Positions 24,792 to 33,157 of a stretch of DNA of 38,604 nucleotides are shown here, piece after piece. Within the stretch, counting starts at the first letter, position 1, and each line of letters starts with the position of its first letter. The notes below the pieces were generated by a model, which worked only from the letters and a program-made list of their open reading frames with translations, searched no databases and was not told the origin of the DNA. This DNA is from Acidobacteriota bacterium (GTDB lineage Bacteria > Acidobacteriota > Terriglobia > Acidiferrales > UBA7541), in assembly GCA_003223315.1 (NCBI GenBank), contig QHYR01000104.1, forward strand, positions 1 to 38,604. Reading direction: 5' to 3'. Made by a program: the position numbers and the translations under genes.

Positions 24792-25631
24792 CTAGGCTCC
24801 CAGTTGTTCAGCTAAGTCGATCGCGCTTACCGAGACCACGTCGTAATCGCCAGGCTGGGCCTTATCCGGCACGCCGGCGCTGCCATTACCGAATTCATTG
24901 GGGCGATAAATAAATCCGGTTCGCAGACCGCAGCTGCGCGCAGCCTGTAAGTCACCCTTGTGGGCTGCGACCATCATCACTTCCTCCGGCTTCAGGTCGA
25001 GATAATAAGCGGCGGAGACATACACCTCACGATCTGGCTTGTAATGCTGGACGAGTTCGGAGCCAAGGATAGCATCCCACGGCAACCCGCCGAATTTAGC
25101 CAGGTTGGCCATGAGCGCGATGTTGCCGTTCGAAAGCGGGGCGATGATGTATTTTTTCTTTAAACGGGTGAGCCCTTCGACCGAATCCGGCCACGGTTTA
25201 AGCCGTCGCCAAACGTGGGTCCACGACGCCTTTTCTTCTTCACTCAGCCCCTGAATCTTATACTCCTTGAGCAAGTCTTCCAGGATCATGCGGTGTAAAT
25301 CATCGAGGCGAGTCCAGGGGATCTGCCCTTTGCGAACTTTGTCCATGGCGGGGCGGTAACCGAGTCGCCAGCGATCGGCAAATTGAGCCCAGTCGATTTT
25401 TAAGCCCTTGGCCTTGCCCCACGCCGTGCCTTCGGCGATGACCGAACTGCGCCAGTCCACAATGGTGCCAAAGGTATCGAACACCAGCGCTTTTACATTG
25501 GCCAATTCGCCCTTCACTTGAGGTGCAGCACGCTTCGCCTGCCGTGCAAGGAACGGGTGGAGTTCAGGAAAGGAAATCAGCGCGGCGCCAGCACTTGCAA
25601 GGAATCCTCGGCGATCGAGTTTCAAAGTCAT
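24792..25631 (-). CDS. Haloacid dehalogenase type II-like hydrolase with Tat signal
   Basis: A HAD-superfamily enzyme of 279 residues that may cleave L-2-haloacids with inversion. The nucleophile is D52 in 'LVFDTFGTIVDWR'. Motif II is 'APLSNGN'; the lysine is in 'QHYKPDREVY', which also holds the family's tyrosine; the acidic motif is 'VAAHKGDLQAAR'. These match haloacid dehalogenase type II rather than phosphatases. The N-terminus 'LDRRGFLASAGAALIS' is a twin-arginine signal, which is unusual for a normally cytoplasmic family and suggests periplasmic action. The ATG follows GAGGAGG. Divergent from the cyclase gene; its leader resembles that of the PQQ dehydrogenase at 28735. Confidence 0.85.
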   Translation of the reverse strand: MTLKLDRRGFLASAGAALISFPELHPFLARQAKRAAPQVKGELANVKALVFDTFGTIVDWRSSVIAEGTAWGKAKGLKIDWAQFADRWRLGYRPAMDKVRKGQIPWTRLDDLHRMILEDLLKEYKIQGLSEEEKASWTHVWRRLKPWPDSVEGLTRLKKKYIIAPLSNGNIALMANLAKFGGLPWDAILGSELVQHYKPDREVYVSAAYYLDLKPEEVMMVAAHKGDLQAARSCGLRTGFIYRPNEFGNGSAGVPDKAQPGDYDVVSVSAIDLAEQLGA

Positions 25632-25663
25632 TGAACGTACCTCCTCGAGGAAGGCTTACCGCA

Positions 25664-25726
25664 GGATTGCCGTCTGACCTTCCACATGGGCACACCTTAT
25701 ACACCCGAAACGCTTCGGGTGTATAA
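25664..25726. promoter_or_regulatory. Divergent promoter region with a perfect 30-base palindrome
   Basis: Bases 25697-25726 form a perfect inverted repeat (arms TTATACACCCGAA and TTCGGGTGTATAA, loop ACGC). Each arm contains an outward-facing extended -10-like 'GGGTGTATAA', one for the minus-strand dehalogenase gene and one for the plus-strand cyclase gene. The segment from 25664 to 25708 resembles 28775-28811 upstream of the PQQ dehydrogenase, with the -10-like element 64-65 bases from the start codon in both. It may be an operator for a dimeric regulator. Confidence 0.55.
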
Positions 25727-25760
25727 AGCCTTGGTCGGAGGATCACCCAGAGGAGGGACT

Positions 25761-26774
25761 ATGAGAATTCTAGTCATTGGATTGGGCAGTATTGTGCTGG
25801 CCGTCGGGGCTTCCTTCGCCTACGCACAAGCCCCGAGTAATCCACGCCCGACGATCGCAAGCGAAGCAGACTTCCATCGCGCGCTGAAGGAGCTCTCGAA
25901 CTGGGGACGATGGGGAGATGACGACGAACTTGGCACTGCCAATCTCATCACGCCCGCGAAACGGAAGCAGGCCCTCGCTTTGGCAAAGGAGGGTGTGACG
26001 ATTTCACTGGCCCACGATGTCGTTCAGGAAAAAGCTGCGGATGCGCCGAACATCCTGGAGCGTGTTCTCGGGAACGTTAGCCCGACAGGAACCACCGATA
26101 CCTATCGATATACGGGGACGTATCATGGCGTCATTCACAGCCATTTGGATGCCGTGGACTGTCACATCATGGTAGACGGCAAGGGATACAACGGCCGGTC
26201 GATGGAAGACATCACGGCCGCGGGCGGTTGCCCGAAAGGGAATATCAATGCTTTGAAGGACGGCGTGGTCACCCGAGCCATCCTCTTCGATGCTACGCGC
26301 CTGCCGGGAAAGGCCACTCCCCAAGGGTGGCTCGATCCGGGAACCGCCATCCATAGGGAGGATCTCGAGGCCCTGGAAAAGTTGGAGCGCGTGAAAGTGT
26401 CCGCTGGCGACGTCATACTTCTCTATACCGGCCGTTGGAAGCGGCGCGCCGCACTGGGTCCCTGGCCGAATACCACTGGGTTCGCCGGTTATCACGCCGA
26501 CGTCGCTTACTTCCTAAAAGAACGCGGCGTTTCCTTCATCGGATGCGATGGACCCAACGACGTCTCGCCTACGGGCCTTCCACCGGCGGTCACCAACCCG
26601 CTGCATCGACTGGCGCTCGTCGCCATGGGCGTGGACATTTTTGACAATCTCGATTTCGAAAGGGCCGTAGAGCAGGCGAGGCAGCTGAATCGTTACGACT
26701 TTCTATTCATGGCTGCGCCGCTGCGGATCGATAAGGGAACAGGATCGCCGCTAAATCCGCTGGCGATCTTCTGA
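25761..26774 (+). CDS. Cyclase family protein (kynurenine formamidase-like), exported
   Basis: A 337-residue hydrolase of the cyclase/KynB-like fold (PF04199 type). The metal-binding pattern is 'IHSHLDAVDCH', equivalent to the family's HxxxDxxxH. Other family signs are 'VTRAILFDATRLPG', 'VSAGDVILLYTGRWKRR', 'FIGCDGPNDVSPTGL', and 'YDFLFMAAPLRI'. A signal peptide ends at 'ASFAYAQ', so it acts outside the cytoplasm, unlike kynurenine formamidase proper. Family members hydrolyse amide or ester bonds of cyclic or aromatic compounds; the substrate is unknown. ATG at 25761 follows AGAGGAGGG; the track's earlier start is upstream of that site. Confidence 0.85.
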   Translation: MRILVIGLGSIVLAVGASFAYAQAPSNPRPTIASEADFHRALKELSNWGRWGDDDELGTANLITPAKRKQALALAKEGVTISLAHDVVQEKAADAPNILERVLGNVSPTGTTDTYRYTGTYHGVIHSHLDAVDCHIMVDGKGYNGRSMEDITAAGGCPKGNINALKDGVVTRAILFDATRLPGKATPQGWLDPGTAIHREDLEALEKLERVKVSAGDVILLYTGRWKRRAALGPWPNTTGFAGYHADVAYFLKERGVSFIGCDGPNDVSPTGLPPAVTNPLHRLALVAMGVDIFDNLDFERAVEQARQLNRYDFLFMAAPLRIDKGTGSPLNPLAIF

Positions 26775-26857
26775 ACTGACGCCATATTCGACTCAGCAGG
26801 GACTCGATTTCGGACCATTGGCCGCCTGGATCACGGCTCGACAGTTCAACAAGCTCG

Positions 26858-26875
26858 ACCCGTCTGCGCACGGGT
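26858..26875. terminator. Hairpin between convergent genes
   Basis: ACCCGT, a six-base loop and ACGGGT form a perfect six-base-pair stem in the 140-base gap between convergent genes. It has no T-tract, so its role as a terminator is doubtful. Confidence 0.25.
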
Positions 26876-26914
26876 AACGGCTCCCGCGGCTATGATGGAG
26901 TTGGAGCATCTTCG

Positions 26915-28735
26915 CTACTTGCCATCGATTGACAAGGCCAAAAGGACGTTCCCCGGTATGGTGCCCTGCCGCGCATATCCCGAATTCACAAACAGCATCC
27001 CGCCTACCACGACCGCGCCGGGTCCGTTGAGCGATCCACCGGTGGCTCGGACACCGTTCACGGTTTGATAGTCGAGCACGGTATCGAAATCCCAAAGGAC
27101 TTGGCCGTCTTCAGCAGAATAGGCGCGCAGGTGGCCGTCGATTGAGCCGGAAAAGACCACACCCGGAATAGCGGTCACGGCCTGCGGCTGCGCAGGGCTA
27201 CAGCCGGGTTTCGCAGCCGGGCCGCAGGGAATTGGCGGAGCGAACCAGGTCTTTTCGCCGGTGGCAATGCGCAGAGCGGTCAAGCCGCCTCCGATTTTCG
27301 GATCGACAAACTGCGAATTCAGATTCAAGGGGTCGGCACTGGGCGACTGGTTGCGGACCAGATCCGAAGTCGCGGCGTAGACTTTTTGCCCGTCGCTGGC
27401 CATTCCCCACTCCACTCCTCCGAGCGTTCCTCCCTGACCCACACGCGTCTGCCACAAGGTTGCGCCTTTGTGATCGGGATCGAGAGCGTACACAATTCCC
27501 GACTTTTGCCCGGCGAGCAGCACATCGCGGCCATCATCGAGCTTTTCGAGGATCGCCGAAGATCCGTAATCGTAGTCGGGTCCGGGGCAATCGCCCTTGG
27601 TGCTGCACAAGGTGTTCCAGACGTCGCCTGGTGTGGTCTGCTTGGACCAGATGATCTTGCCGGTGGCCAGTTCTAATGCCAGCACGGCATCGCTCAAGGG
27701 AGTGGCAACGTCGGAGTAGTTGTCGCCGGTCGTAACGTAGAGCAGGCCTCGCTTGGTATCGAGCGTCGGCGTGGACCACACAGCCGCACCAGAGGGCCCC
27801 CATTGGTTTTCGCCCGTGTGCTTGGCTTTTTCGGCAATGGTGTACGTTTTCCAGACCTCCGAGCCGTCCTTGATGCGCAGCGCCACCACGCTTCCGCGGA
27901 AGGTGCAGCAGGGATAGTCGAGGTTGGTGGTGCGGGCTTCCTCCCAGGAAGCGACGGGGACGAATACGGTGTCCTGATAAGCCAGTGGAGCGGCGGTCAA
28001 GCGAGTGGCCTCGTGCGGTTCGGGACGCTTCTTCCACAGCAGGTGACCGGTCTCCGCTTCGACCGCGTAAAACCAGCCGATGGTATCGCCGAAGAGAAGA
28101 GCGTGCTTGTCTCCCAAAGGAACGGTGAGGAGCGCCGAGCGCACCGGGCCCATTGCCTGAAAGACCCATTGGACGCATCCGGATTCAACGTTGAGGGCCT
28201 GCACCAAGCCACTAGCGCTTCCCACGAAGAGATGGCCATTGAGAACTGTAGGCTGCGCAAAGGCGATGATGTCGCCATCGAATCCATACGCCCACTTCAG
28301 CTTGAGCCGCTGTATCTGGCTGGGAGTGAGGCCGGCCGCATCGCGAGGCTGATAGCGCGTGTTGGTGAGGGCGGGGCTCCATCCGTTCCACTCCGCCTGG
28401 CTATGGCCGGCTAAACTCACAGCGCGGTTCGCGCAGTAGGCCTTGGCGGGAACCTCGCCGGTGCTGCCGGGGACCCCGAGATAGGAGGCGACCGCTTCAC
28501 GCTCATTCTGTCGCAGCTTGGAGGCGACATTTTGCATTTCTCCGAAGTCCAGAGTACGAAGGATGCGGCTGACGGAGAGTTTCTTCACCTGGTCGCGCGA
28601 CGGAACGCGGGGATTGCCCGAATCGTGGCAGACGGCGCAACGCTGCTGGTAGACGGCTTCGCCGGAAACTTGGGCAGCGGCCAGCGCCGGGGCCAACACG
28701 CCTAACGCAAAGGTCATAGCTATTACGGCTCTCAT
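26915..28735 (-). CDS. Cytochrome-PQQ dehydrogenase, polyvinyl-alcohol-dehydrogenase-like
   Basis: A 606-residue periplasmic quinohemoprotein. Signal peptide to about residue 22, a cytochrome c domain with one heme site C33-AV-C36-H37, then an eight-bladed PQQ propeller from about residue 120. Propeller repeats include 'PTVLNGHLFVGSASGLVQALNVESGCVQWVF', 'GAAVWSTPTLDTKRGLLYVTTGDNYS' and 'GGVEWGMASDGQKVYAAT'. The order cytochrome then propeller, and the wording of these repeats, match polyvinyl alcohol dehydrogenase (cytochrome) rather than methanol or glucose dehydrogenases. The physiological alcohol is not predictable. It transfers electrons through the heme to the respiratory chain, possibly via the diheme cytochromes in this window. 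Confidence 0.85.
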   Translation of the reverse strand: MRAVIAMTFALGVLAPALAAAQVSGEAVYQQRCAVCHDSGNPRVPSRDQVKKLSVSRILRTLDFGEMQNVASKLRQNEREAVASYLGVPGSTGEVPAKAYCANRAVSLAGHSQAEWNGWSPALTNTRYQPRDAAGLTPSQIQRLKLKWAYGFDGDIIAFAQPTVLNGHLFVGSASGLVQALNVESGCVQWVFQAMGPVRSALLTVPLGDKHALLFGDTIGWFYAVEAETGHLLWKKRPEPHEATRLTAAPLAYQDTVFVPVASWEEARTTNLDYPCCTFRGSVVALRIKDGSEVWKTYTIAEKAKHTGENQWGPSGAAVWSTPTLDTKRGLLYVTTGDNYSDVATPLSDAVLALELATGKIIWSKQTTPGDVWNTLCSTKGDCPGPDYDYGSSAILEKLDDGRDVLLAGQKSGIVYALDPDHKGATLWQTRVGQGGTLGGVEWGMASDGQKVYAATSDLVRNQSPSADPLNLNSQFVDPKIGGGLTALRIATGEKTWFAPPIPCGPAAKPGCSPAQPQAVTAIPGVVFSGSIDGHLRAYSAEDGQVLWDFDTVLDYQTVNGVRATGGSLNGPGAVVVGGMLFVNSGYARQGTIPGNVLLALSIDGK

Positions 28736-28798
28736 TGGTTTGTCCTCTCTCAGCGGTCAGAAGAGCATTACATCGGGATTTCCGTCCGGATGGGGACT

Positions 28799-28828
28799 CT
28801 TATACACCCGACCAGCTCCTATTCTCAA
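28799..28828 (-). promoter_or_regulatory. Probable promoter of the PQQ dehydrogenase gene
   Basis: On the minus strand TTGAGA (28828-28823), an 18-base spacer and TATAAG (28804-28799) preceded by TG make an extended -10 promoter. The -10 half, 'CGGGTGTATAAG', and the leader match the region before the dehalogenase gene. This copy has only one arm of the palindrome found there. Confidence 0.5.
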
Positions 28829-29104
28829 CGCGGCGCTGCAATCGGGGGTTAGTATCGCGCTGCGGCGGAAAAACTTCACACCCGGCTTCGTTATAACGGA
28901 GCCAGTACTCTCCTTCTGTTAGACCCTCCTGAGCCTTTCGGAAGGGGCGCCCGCCTTCTCACGCCAATATACTCTGACCATCGCTTCGCTCCTGATACCC
29001 AGCTATTACTGGGTTTTCAGGACTTGGTGCGATTGCCCCGGCGGAAAAGTAACCGCCGCGTAACCGGCAGCGGATTTTGGCGTTTTTAGAGGGAATTTTT
29101 AAAA
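28829..29104. other. Noncoding stretch next to the tRNA gene
   Basis: No gene is visible. A hairpin with arms CCCAG and CTGGG and flanking CTGA/TCAG lies at about 28993-29020. The A/T-rich 'aatttttaaaatgg' adjoins the tRNA 3' end. If the island hypothesis is right, this is its right end. The 60-residue ORF listed at 28740 does not look protein-like. Confidence 0.35.
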
Positions 29105-29194
<90 letters not shown>

Positions 29195-29346
29195 CGGACT
29201 TACATTATGGCAGCTTGGTGAGTATAACCAAGCCTGGCCGGTACGTCGTTATTGATGCGGCGGCTGATTCTGTGGTCCAGCCGCGAAGGACATCCCGAAT
29301 TCTGCTCTGAGGACGTCGAAGCGCCGCGCCCACTTCGATTCGAGCG

Positions 29347-30510
29347 TTACGGCTTGGCAGATTTAACCGGCGAGGGCGGAGCCGGCTTGGCGAATTTGGC
29401 CGCGTCTACGGCCGCGTTCGGCTGCACCTGATTCAATTCTGTGACCGACCGGCCGTCGGTCCAGGTCACTGTCCAACGAAAAGGCACCTTGACGCCGGAC
29501 ACATCGCGGTAATCCGCAAAGTCAATTTGTGTGGGATTGAGGCCGACCGGCAAATTTGTATAGCGCACCACACGCACTAGCAAGCCTGACTGCTGATCGA
29601 AATAAAACTTTACCGGAGTCTCGCCTGGATTGCTCCCCTGCACCACCTGGACATCGCGATCGTTAAGAGTGGTCGGAAAGCCGACGCGCCATTGGCTAAA
29701 AGCTTGTTTGATGCCGGTGGGAAAAGATAGGGTCGCGTCTACCTTTGCACCTTGGAGATCTCCCCCGGTCAACGTCATTACGGGCATCGGCTGGTCCGTA
29801 TCTGGCGCGGCAATCCAGGCGGAATGTCCGTCGTAGGTCGTGGTGCTTTCCCCGTTGGCGCCATGCACGATGATGGTGCGCTCGTCCGGCGCTTTGGCGT
29901 AGATCTCGGCGGCGTGCTTCTCCGGGTCATCATACCCCTGATAAGTGCCTCTCGCGACGAAGCTGGTCAGGCTGGCCAGCCGTTGCGCCCCGCCGAGCGC
30001 CTGAATGTACTGGTCCAAAACTTGATCCGCGGAAGGCGCGCCGGGAGCTTGCTCGGTGATTTCATCCGGCACTTCCAGAACCGGAGCGCTGTATTGTTCC
30101 GCCAGATTGGGAGTGACCCGGGGAGTTTCGCCGCCGCGATGGCAGGAATAGCAAGTCAGCATGCGGCGCCCACCGAAATAGCTCTTGTTGATGGCGTTCA
30201 TCATCAGAATCATTTTGCGCGCGGTCTGCTTATTGGCATTGTCGTCGGCGTACTTCGCCCAATCGCCGCTGCTCTCCTCGACGTGGCAAAACGTGCAGTT
30301 TTCGCCCAGCGACGCGGCGAAAAAGCCCATCGTGTCCATGAATTCCTTGACAGAAATGCCGCGGAGGACCTGAACATTCTTGAAATACTGTTCGGCCATC
30401 AAGGGCTTCTGCGCCGATTCCGCCTGGCCGCCGGTCCGCGCCGCTCCCAGCAGACACATCACCGCTATTCCGATCGCAACTACAAAGGTTGGCCGCAGTC
30501 CGAGTATCAC
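29347..30510 (-). CDS. Diheme cytochrome, photosynthetic-reaction-centre-cytochrome-like (CytoC_RC)
   Basis: A 387-residue exported paralogue of the gene at 22062. It shares 'FKNVQVLRGISVKEFMDTMGFF', heme sites C72-TF-C75-H76 and C120-YS-C123-H124, 'GAPSADQVLDQYIQALGGAQRLASL' opening the second domain, and 'VDAAKFAKP' near the end. The start is GTG behind AAGGAAA. Only two of the hemes of a true reaction-centre subunit are present and no photosynthesis genes are near. It lies just outside the tRNA-Ser gene, whereas its paralogue lies inside the putative island. Confidence 0.85.
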   Translation of the reverse strand: MILGLRPTFVVAIGIAVMCLLGAARTGGQAESAQKPLMAEQYFKNVQVLRGISVKEFMDTMGFFAASLGENCTFCHVEESSGDWAKYADDNANKQTARKMILMMNAINKSYFGGRRMLTCYSCHRGGETPRVTPNLAEQYSAPVLEVPDEITEQAPGAPSADQVLDQYIQALGGAQRLASLTSFVARGTYQGYDDPEKHAAEIYAKAPDERTIIVHGANGESTTTYDGHSAWIAAPDTDQPMPVMTLTGGDLQGAKVDATLSFPTGIKQAFSQWRVGFPTTLNDRDVQVVQGSNPGETPVKFYFDQQSGLLVRVVRYTNLPVGLNPTQIDFADYRDVSGVKVPFRWTVTWTDGRSVTELNQVQPNAAVDAAKFAKPAPPSPVKSAKP

Positions 30511-30638
30511 TTTCCTTTTCCAATCCTACCAGAGGCCCAACCTAAGTTGCGCCTCGAATGGCCCCGACCTGAAGGTCGCCGCTACAAAGCCGGAAAGCCT
30601 ATTCGCTGCCCGTGTGCCGCTAACCCGAGGGGAATTTA

Positions 30639-31187
30639 TTAGCGTTGCGAAGCTTTGCCAGAAGCTACTCTGCTCGTAAATTCTTCGGATTTGCCGCGGG
30701 GAATGGTGAGCGAAGTCCAGTTGGCACCTGCAAAATGCTTCGCTACATAAACAATTTGGCCCACGTGGTATGTGTAGTGGGCGAGCTGCCGGTTGATGGC
30801 TTGCATGACGGAATGAGCTTCGGACCGGATATAGACTTTGTGGCTGAGCTGCGCGTCGGTCAAAGGCGTAAGCGCGTTGAAAACGTGCTGCCAGCCCGCT
30901 TCCCACATGGCCGTCAACTCGGCTCGCGTTCTCGGGGGCGCTTCAAATTCAGTGTCCCGCTGGCGATCGGGTTTTTCCCCATCGCTGGTGAGGAAATCGG
31001 TGAAACGCGAACGCATGTTGCCAGCGAGATGTTTGACGATAATGGCGATGGAATTTGACTCGGCATCCGGAGCGAGAACCAGGGCTTCGTCTGGAACTTG
31101 CGCGATGGCGCGCTCGGCCAGCCGTTTGTAATAGCGCAAAACTTCGATGGAATCTTTCAGGTAGGACGTTGTGAATTCGAGTGCCAT
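30639..31187 (-). CDS. DinB/DUF1572-like protein
   Basis: A 182-residue cytoplasmic protein of the DinB-like four-helix fold. Features are 'YLKDSIEVLRYYKRLAERAIAQVPDEAL', 'SNSIAIIVKHLAGNMRSRFTDFL' and 'AINRQLAHYTYHVGQIVYVAKHF', containing the histidines that form a metal site in this fold. The closest match I recognise is the DUF1572 group; function is unknown, perhaps a metal-dependent thiol transferase. The ATG at 31187 is chosen because the extra 42 residues of the track ORF do not resemble the family. Divergent from rpiB. Confidence 0.75.
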   Translation of the reverse strand: MALEFTTSYLKDSIEVLRYYKRLAERAIAQVPDEALVLAPDAESNSIAIIVKHLAGNMRSRFTDFLTSDGEKPDRQRDTEFEAPPRTRAELTAMWEAGWQHVFNALTPLTDAQLSHKVYIRSEAHSVMQAINRQLAHYTYHVGQIVYVAKHFAGANWTSLTIPRGKSEEFTSRVASGKASQR

Positions 31188-31312
31188 GCCGGCATTGTCT
31201 GGCCGAAGCGGAGTGAAACGCAAGTCTAGCCAAGGGGGCCAGCGGCAGGTTCCGGGCGAAGCATCGTTTGCAAAGGATGGCGCGGCTCGATAGAATCGCT
31301 TGCCCCTCAGCA

Positions 31313-31804
31313 ATGATGGAATCTTCTCGGAAATCGCCGGCGGAGAAACCGCGCATTGCGCTGGGCGCAGACCACGCGGGTTTTCAGGCCAAAGAGAGCA
31401 TAAAGAAATATCTGCAATCGGCCGGATATGCCGTCAGTGACGCGGGCACGTGGTCGGAAGAGTCGGTTGACTACCCCGATTTCGCCATAAGAGTTGCTCG
31501 CCGCGTGCAGCAGGGGCAGGAGGATCTGGGAATTCTCGTTTGCGGCACGGGAATCGGCATGGCTATGGCCGCTAACAAGATCGGCGGGATTCGCGCCGCC
31601 GTCGCGCACGACGCGCTGACCGCCCGCATGAGCCGCGAACATAACGACGCCAACGTGCTGGCGCTGGGCGCGCGCGTTCTGAGCGAGCATCAAATCATAG
31701 AAGTAGCGGTGAGTTTTCTTGGCGCGCAATTCGCCGGCGGACGCCACCAGCGGCGCGTGGACAAGATTTCCGAACTCGACCAGGAGCCGAAACACAAAGC
31801 ATGA
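31313..31804 (+). CDS. rpiB: Ribose-5-phosphate isomerase B
   Basis: Interconverts ribose 5-phosphate and ribulose 5-phosphate in the pentose phosphate pathway. The 163-residue protein has '[15 protein letters not shown]', '[13 protein letters not shown]', the catalytic cysteine C77 in '[14 protein letters not shown]', and '[19 protein letters not shown]', all diagnostic of the RpiB/LacAB family. The start at 31313 (ATGATG) gives the usual length; the track start adds 15 unlikely residues. Its stop overlaps the glyA start (ATGA), a common Acidobacteria arrangement for co-translation. Confidence 0.93.
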   Translation: MMESSRKSPAEKPRIALGADHAGFQAKESIKKYLQSAGYAVSDAGTWSEESVDYPDFAIRVARRVQQGQEDLGILVCGTGIGMAMAANKIGGIRAAVAHDALTARMSREHNDANVLALGARVLSEHQIIEVAVSFLGAQFAGGRHQRRVDKISELDQEPKHKA

Positions 31805-33126
31805 GCGGCATAAAGCAAACTGCCGAACACGGTTCCGCGGAGCGCGCGCTGGAACGAATGAATCGGCCGCTGCGCGAAGTGGATCCGGAGATCGCGGAAA
31901 TTCTGGAACTCGAGGCGCGGCGTCAAGCCACGGGGCTGGAGCTGATTCCTTCGGAAAACCTCGTCTCGGAAGCCGTGTTGGAAGCGGTGGGCTCGGTGCT
32001 CACGAACAAATACGCCGAGGGCTATCCGGGCAAGCGCTATTACGGCGGCTGCGAATTCGTGGACCGCACCGAGCAACTGGCCATCGACCGCGCCAAGCAG
32101 TTGTTTGGCGCCGAGCACGCCAACGTGCAGGCGCATTCGGGCACACAGGCAAACATTTCCGTATACATGGCCGCGCTGCAGCCGGGCGACCCCGTGCTGG
32201 GCATGAATTTGGCGCACGGCGGGCACCTGACGCACGGGCATCCGCTGAATTTTTCTGGTAAGACCTATAAGTTCGTGGCCTATGGCGTGCGCAAGGATAC
32301 CGAGACGATCGACTATGAGGAGATCGAGCGGCTCGCAGTGGAGTACAAGCCCAAGATGATCGTCGCGGGAGCGAGCGCGTATTCGCGAATCATCGATTTC
32401 GAGCGCATGGCGCGCATCGCGGCGGCGGCGGGTGCGGTGTTTTTCGTAGACATGGCGCATATCGCCGGCCTGGTAGCGGCGGGCGTGCATCCCAGCCCGA
32501 TTCCGCACGCCGACTTCGTTTCCACCACGACGCACAAGACGCTGCGCGGGCCGCGCGCGGGCCTGGTGCTTTGCAAACAAAGATGGGCCAAGGAGCTCGA
32601 CCGCATCACCTTCCCCGGAACGCAAGGCGGGCCGCTGATGCACACGATTGCGGCGAAGGCCGTCTGCCTGAAAGAAGCGATGCAGCCGGATTTTCGCGAG
32701 TATCAAGAACAGGTGGTGGCGAATGCGAAAGCGCTGGCTGCGGGGATGGCGCGGCGCGGTTTCCGCATCGTCAGCGGCGGCACCGATAATCATCTATTTC
32801 TCGTCGACCTCTACTCGCGCGGGCTGACCGGGAAAGATGCGCAAGCCTCGCTCGATCGCGCGACCATTACCGTGAACAAGAACGCGATCCCCTTCGATCC
32901 CACGCCGCCGATGACCGCGGGAGGAATTCGCCTGGGCAGTCCGGCGGTGACCACGCGGGGAATGCGCGAGCCGGAGATGGGGCGAATCGCGGGCTGGATC
33001 TGCGACGTGCTCGAACACGTAGGCGATGCCGCTACCGAGCAGCGCGTGCGCGGCGAAGTTGGCGAGCTCACGGTGGAATTTCCGCTATATATGCGGCGGT
33101 GGCGCGCGGTCGCCGGCACCGCTTAG
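31801..33126 (+). CDS. glyA: Serine hydroxymethyltransferase
   Basis: A PLP enzyme converting serine and tetrahydrofolate to glycine and methylene-tetrahydrofolate. The 441 residues include '[39 protein letters not shown]', 'HSGTQAN', '[15 protein letters not shown]', and the PLP lysine K246 in '[13 protein letters not shown]'. The N-terminus is about 19 residues longer than usual; ATG at 31858 ('[11 protein letters not shown]') would give the standard length, while the ATGA overlap with rpiB supports 31801. Essential one-carbon gene, high in GC, consistent with core genome. Confidence 0.96.
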   Translation: MSGIKQTAEHGSAERALERMNRPLREVDPEIAEILELEARRQATGLELIPSENLVSEAVLEAVGSVLTNKYAEGYPGKRYYGGCEFVDRTEQLAIDRAKQLFGAEHANVQAHSGTQANISVYMAALQPGDPVLGMNLAHGGHLTHGHPLNFSGKTYKFVAYGVRKDTETIDYEEIERLAVEYKPKMIVAGASAYSRIIDFERMARIAAAAGAVFFVDMAHIAGLVAAGVHPSPIPHADFVSTTTHKTLRGPRAGLVLCKQRWAKELDRITFPGTQGGPLMHTIAAKAVCLKEAMQPDFREYQEQVVANAKALAAGMARRGFRIVSGGTDNHLFLVDLYSRGLTGKDAQASLDRATITVNKNAIPFDPTPPMTAGGIRLGSPAVTTRGMREPEMGRIAGWICDVLEHVGDAATEQRVRGEVGELTVEFPLYMRRWRAVAGTA

Positions 33127-33157
33127 TCCCTGCTAAACCTGCCCATGCAGAAAAAAG

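Noticed and set aside
1-29104. Integrase, transposase or phage genes for the putative island
   Set aside because: None of the frames in either strand shows a tyrosine or serine recombinase, transposase or phage structural motif, so mobility is inferred from the tRNA repeat only.
31690-32793. 367-codon open frame on the minus strand
   Set aside because: Antisense to glyA, which is unmistakable in the other strand; long shadow frames are expected in GC-rich DNA.
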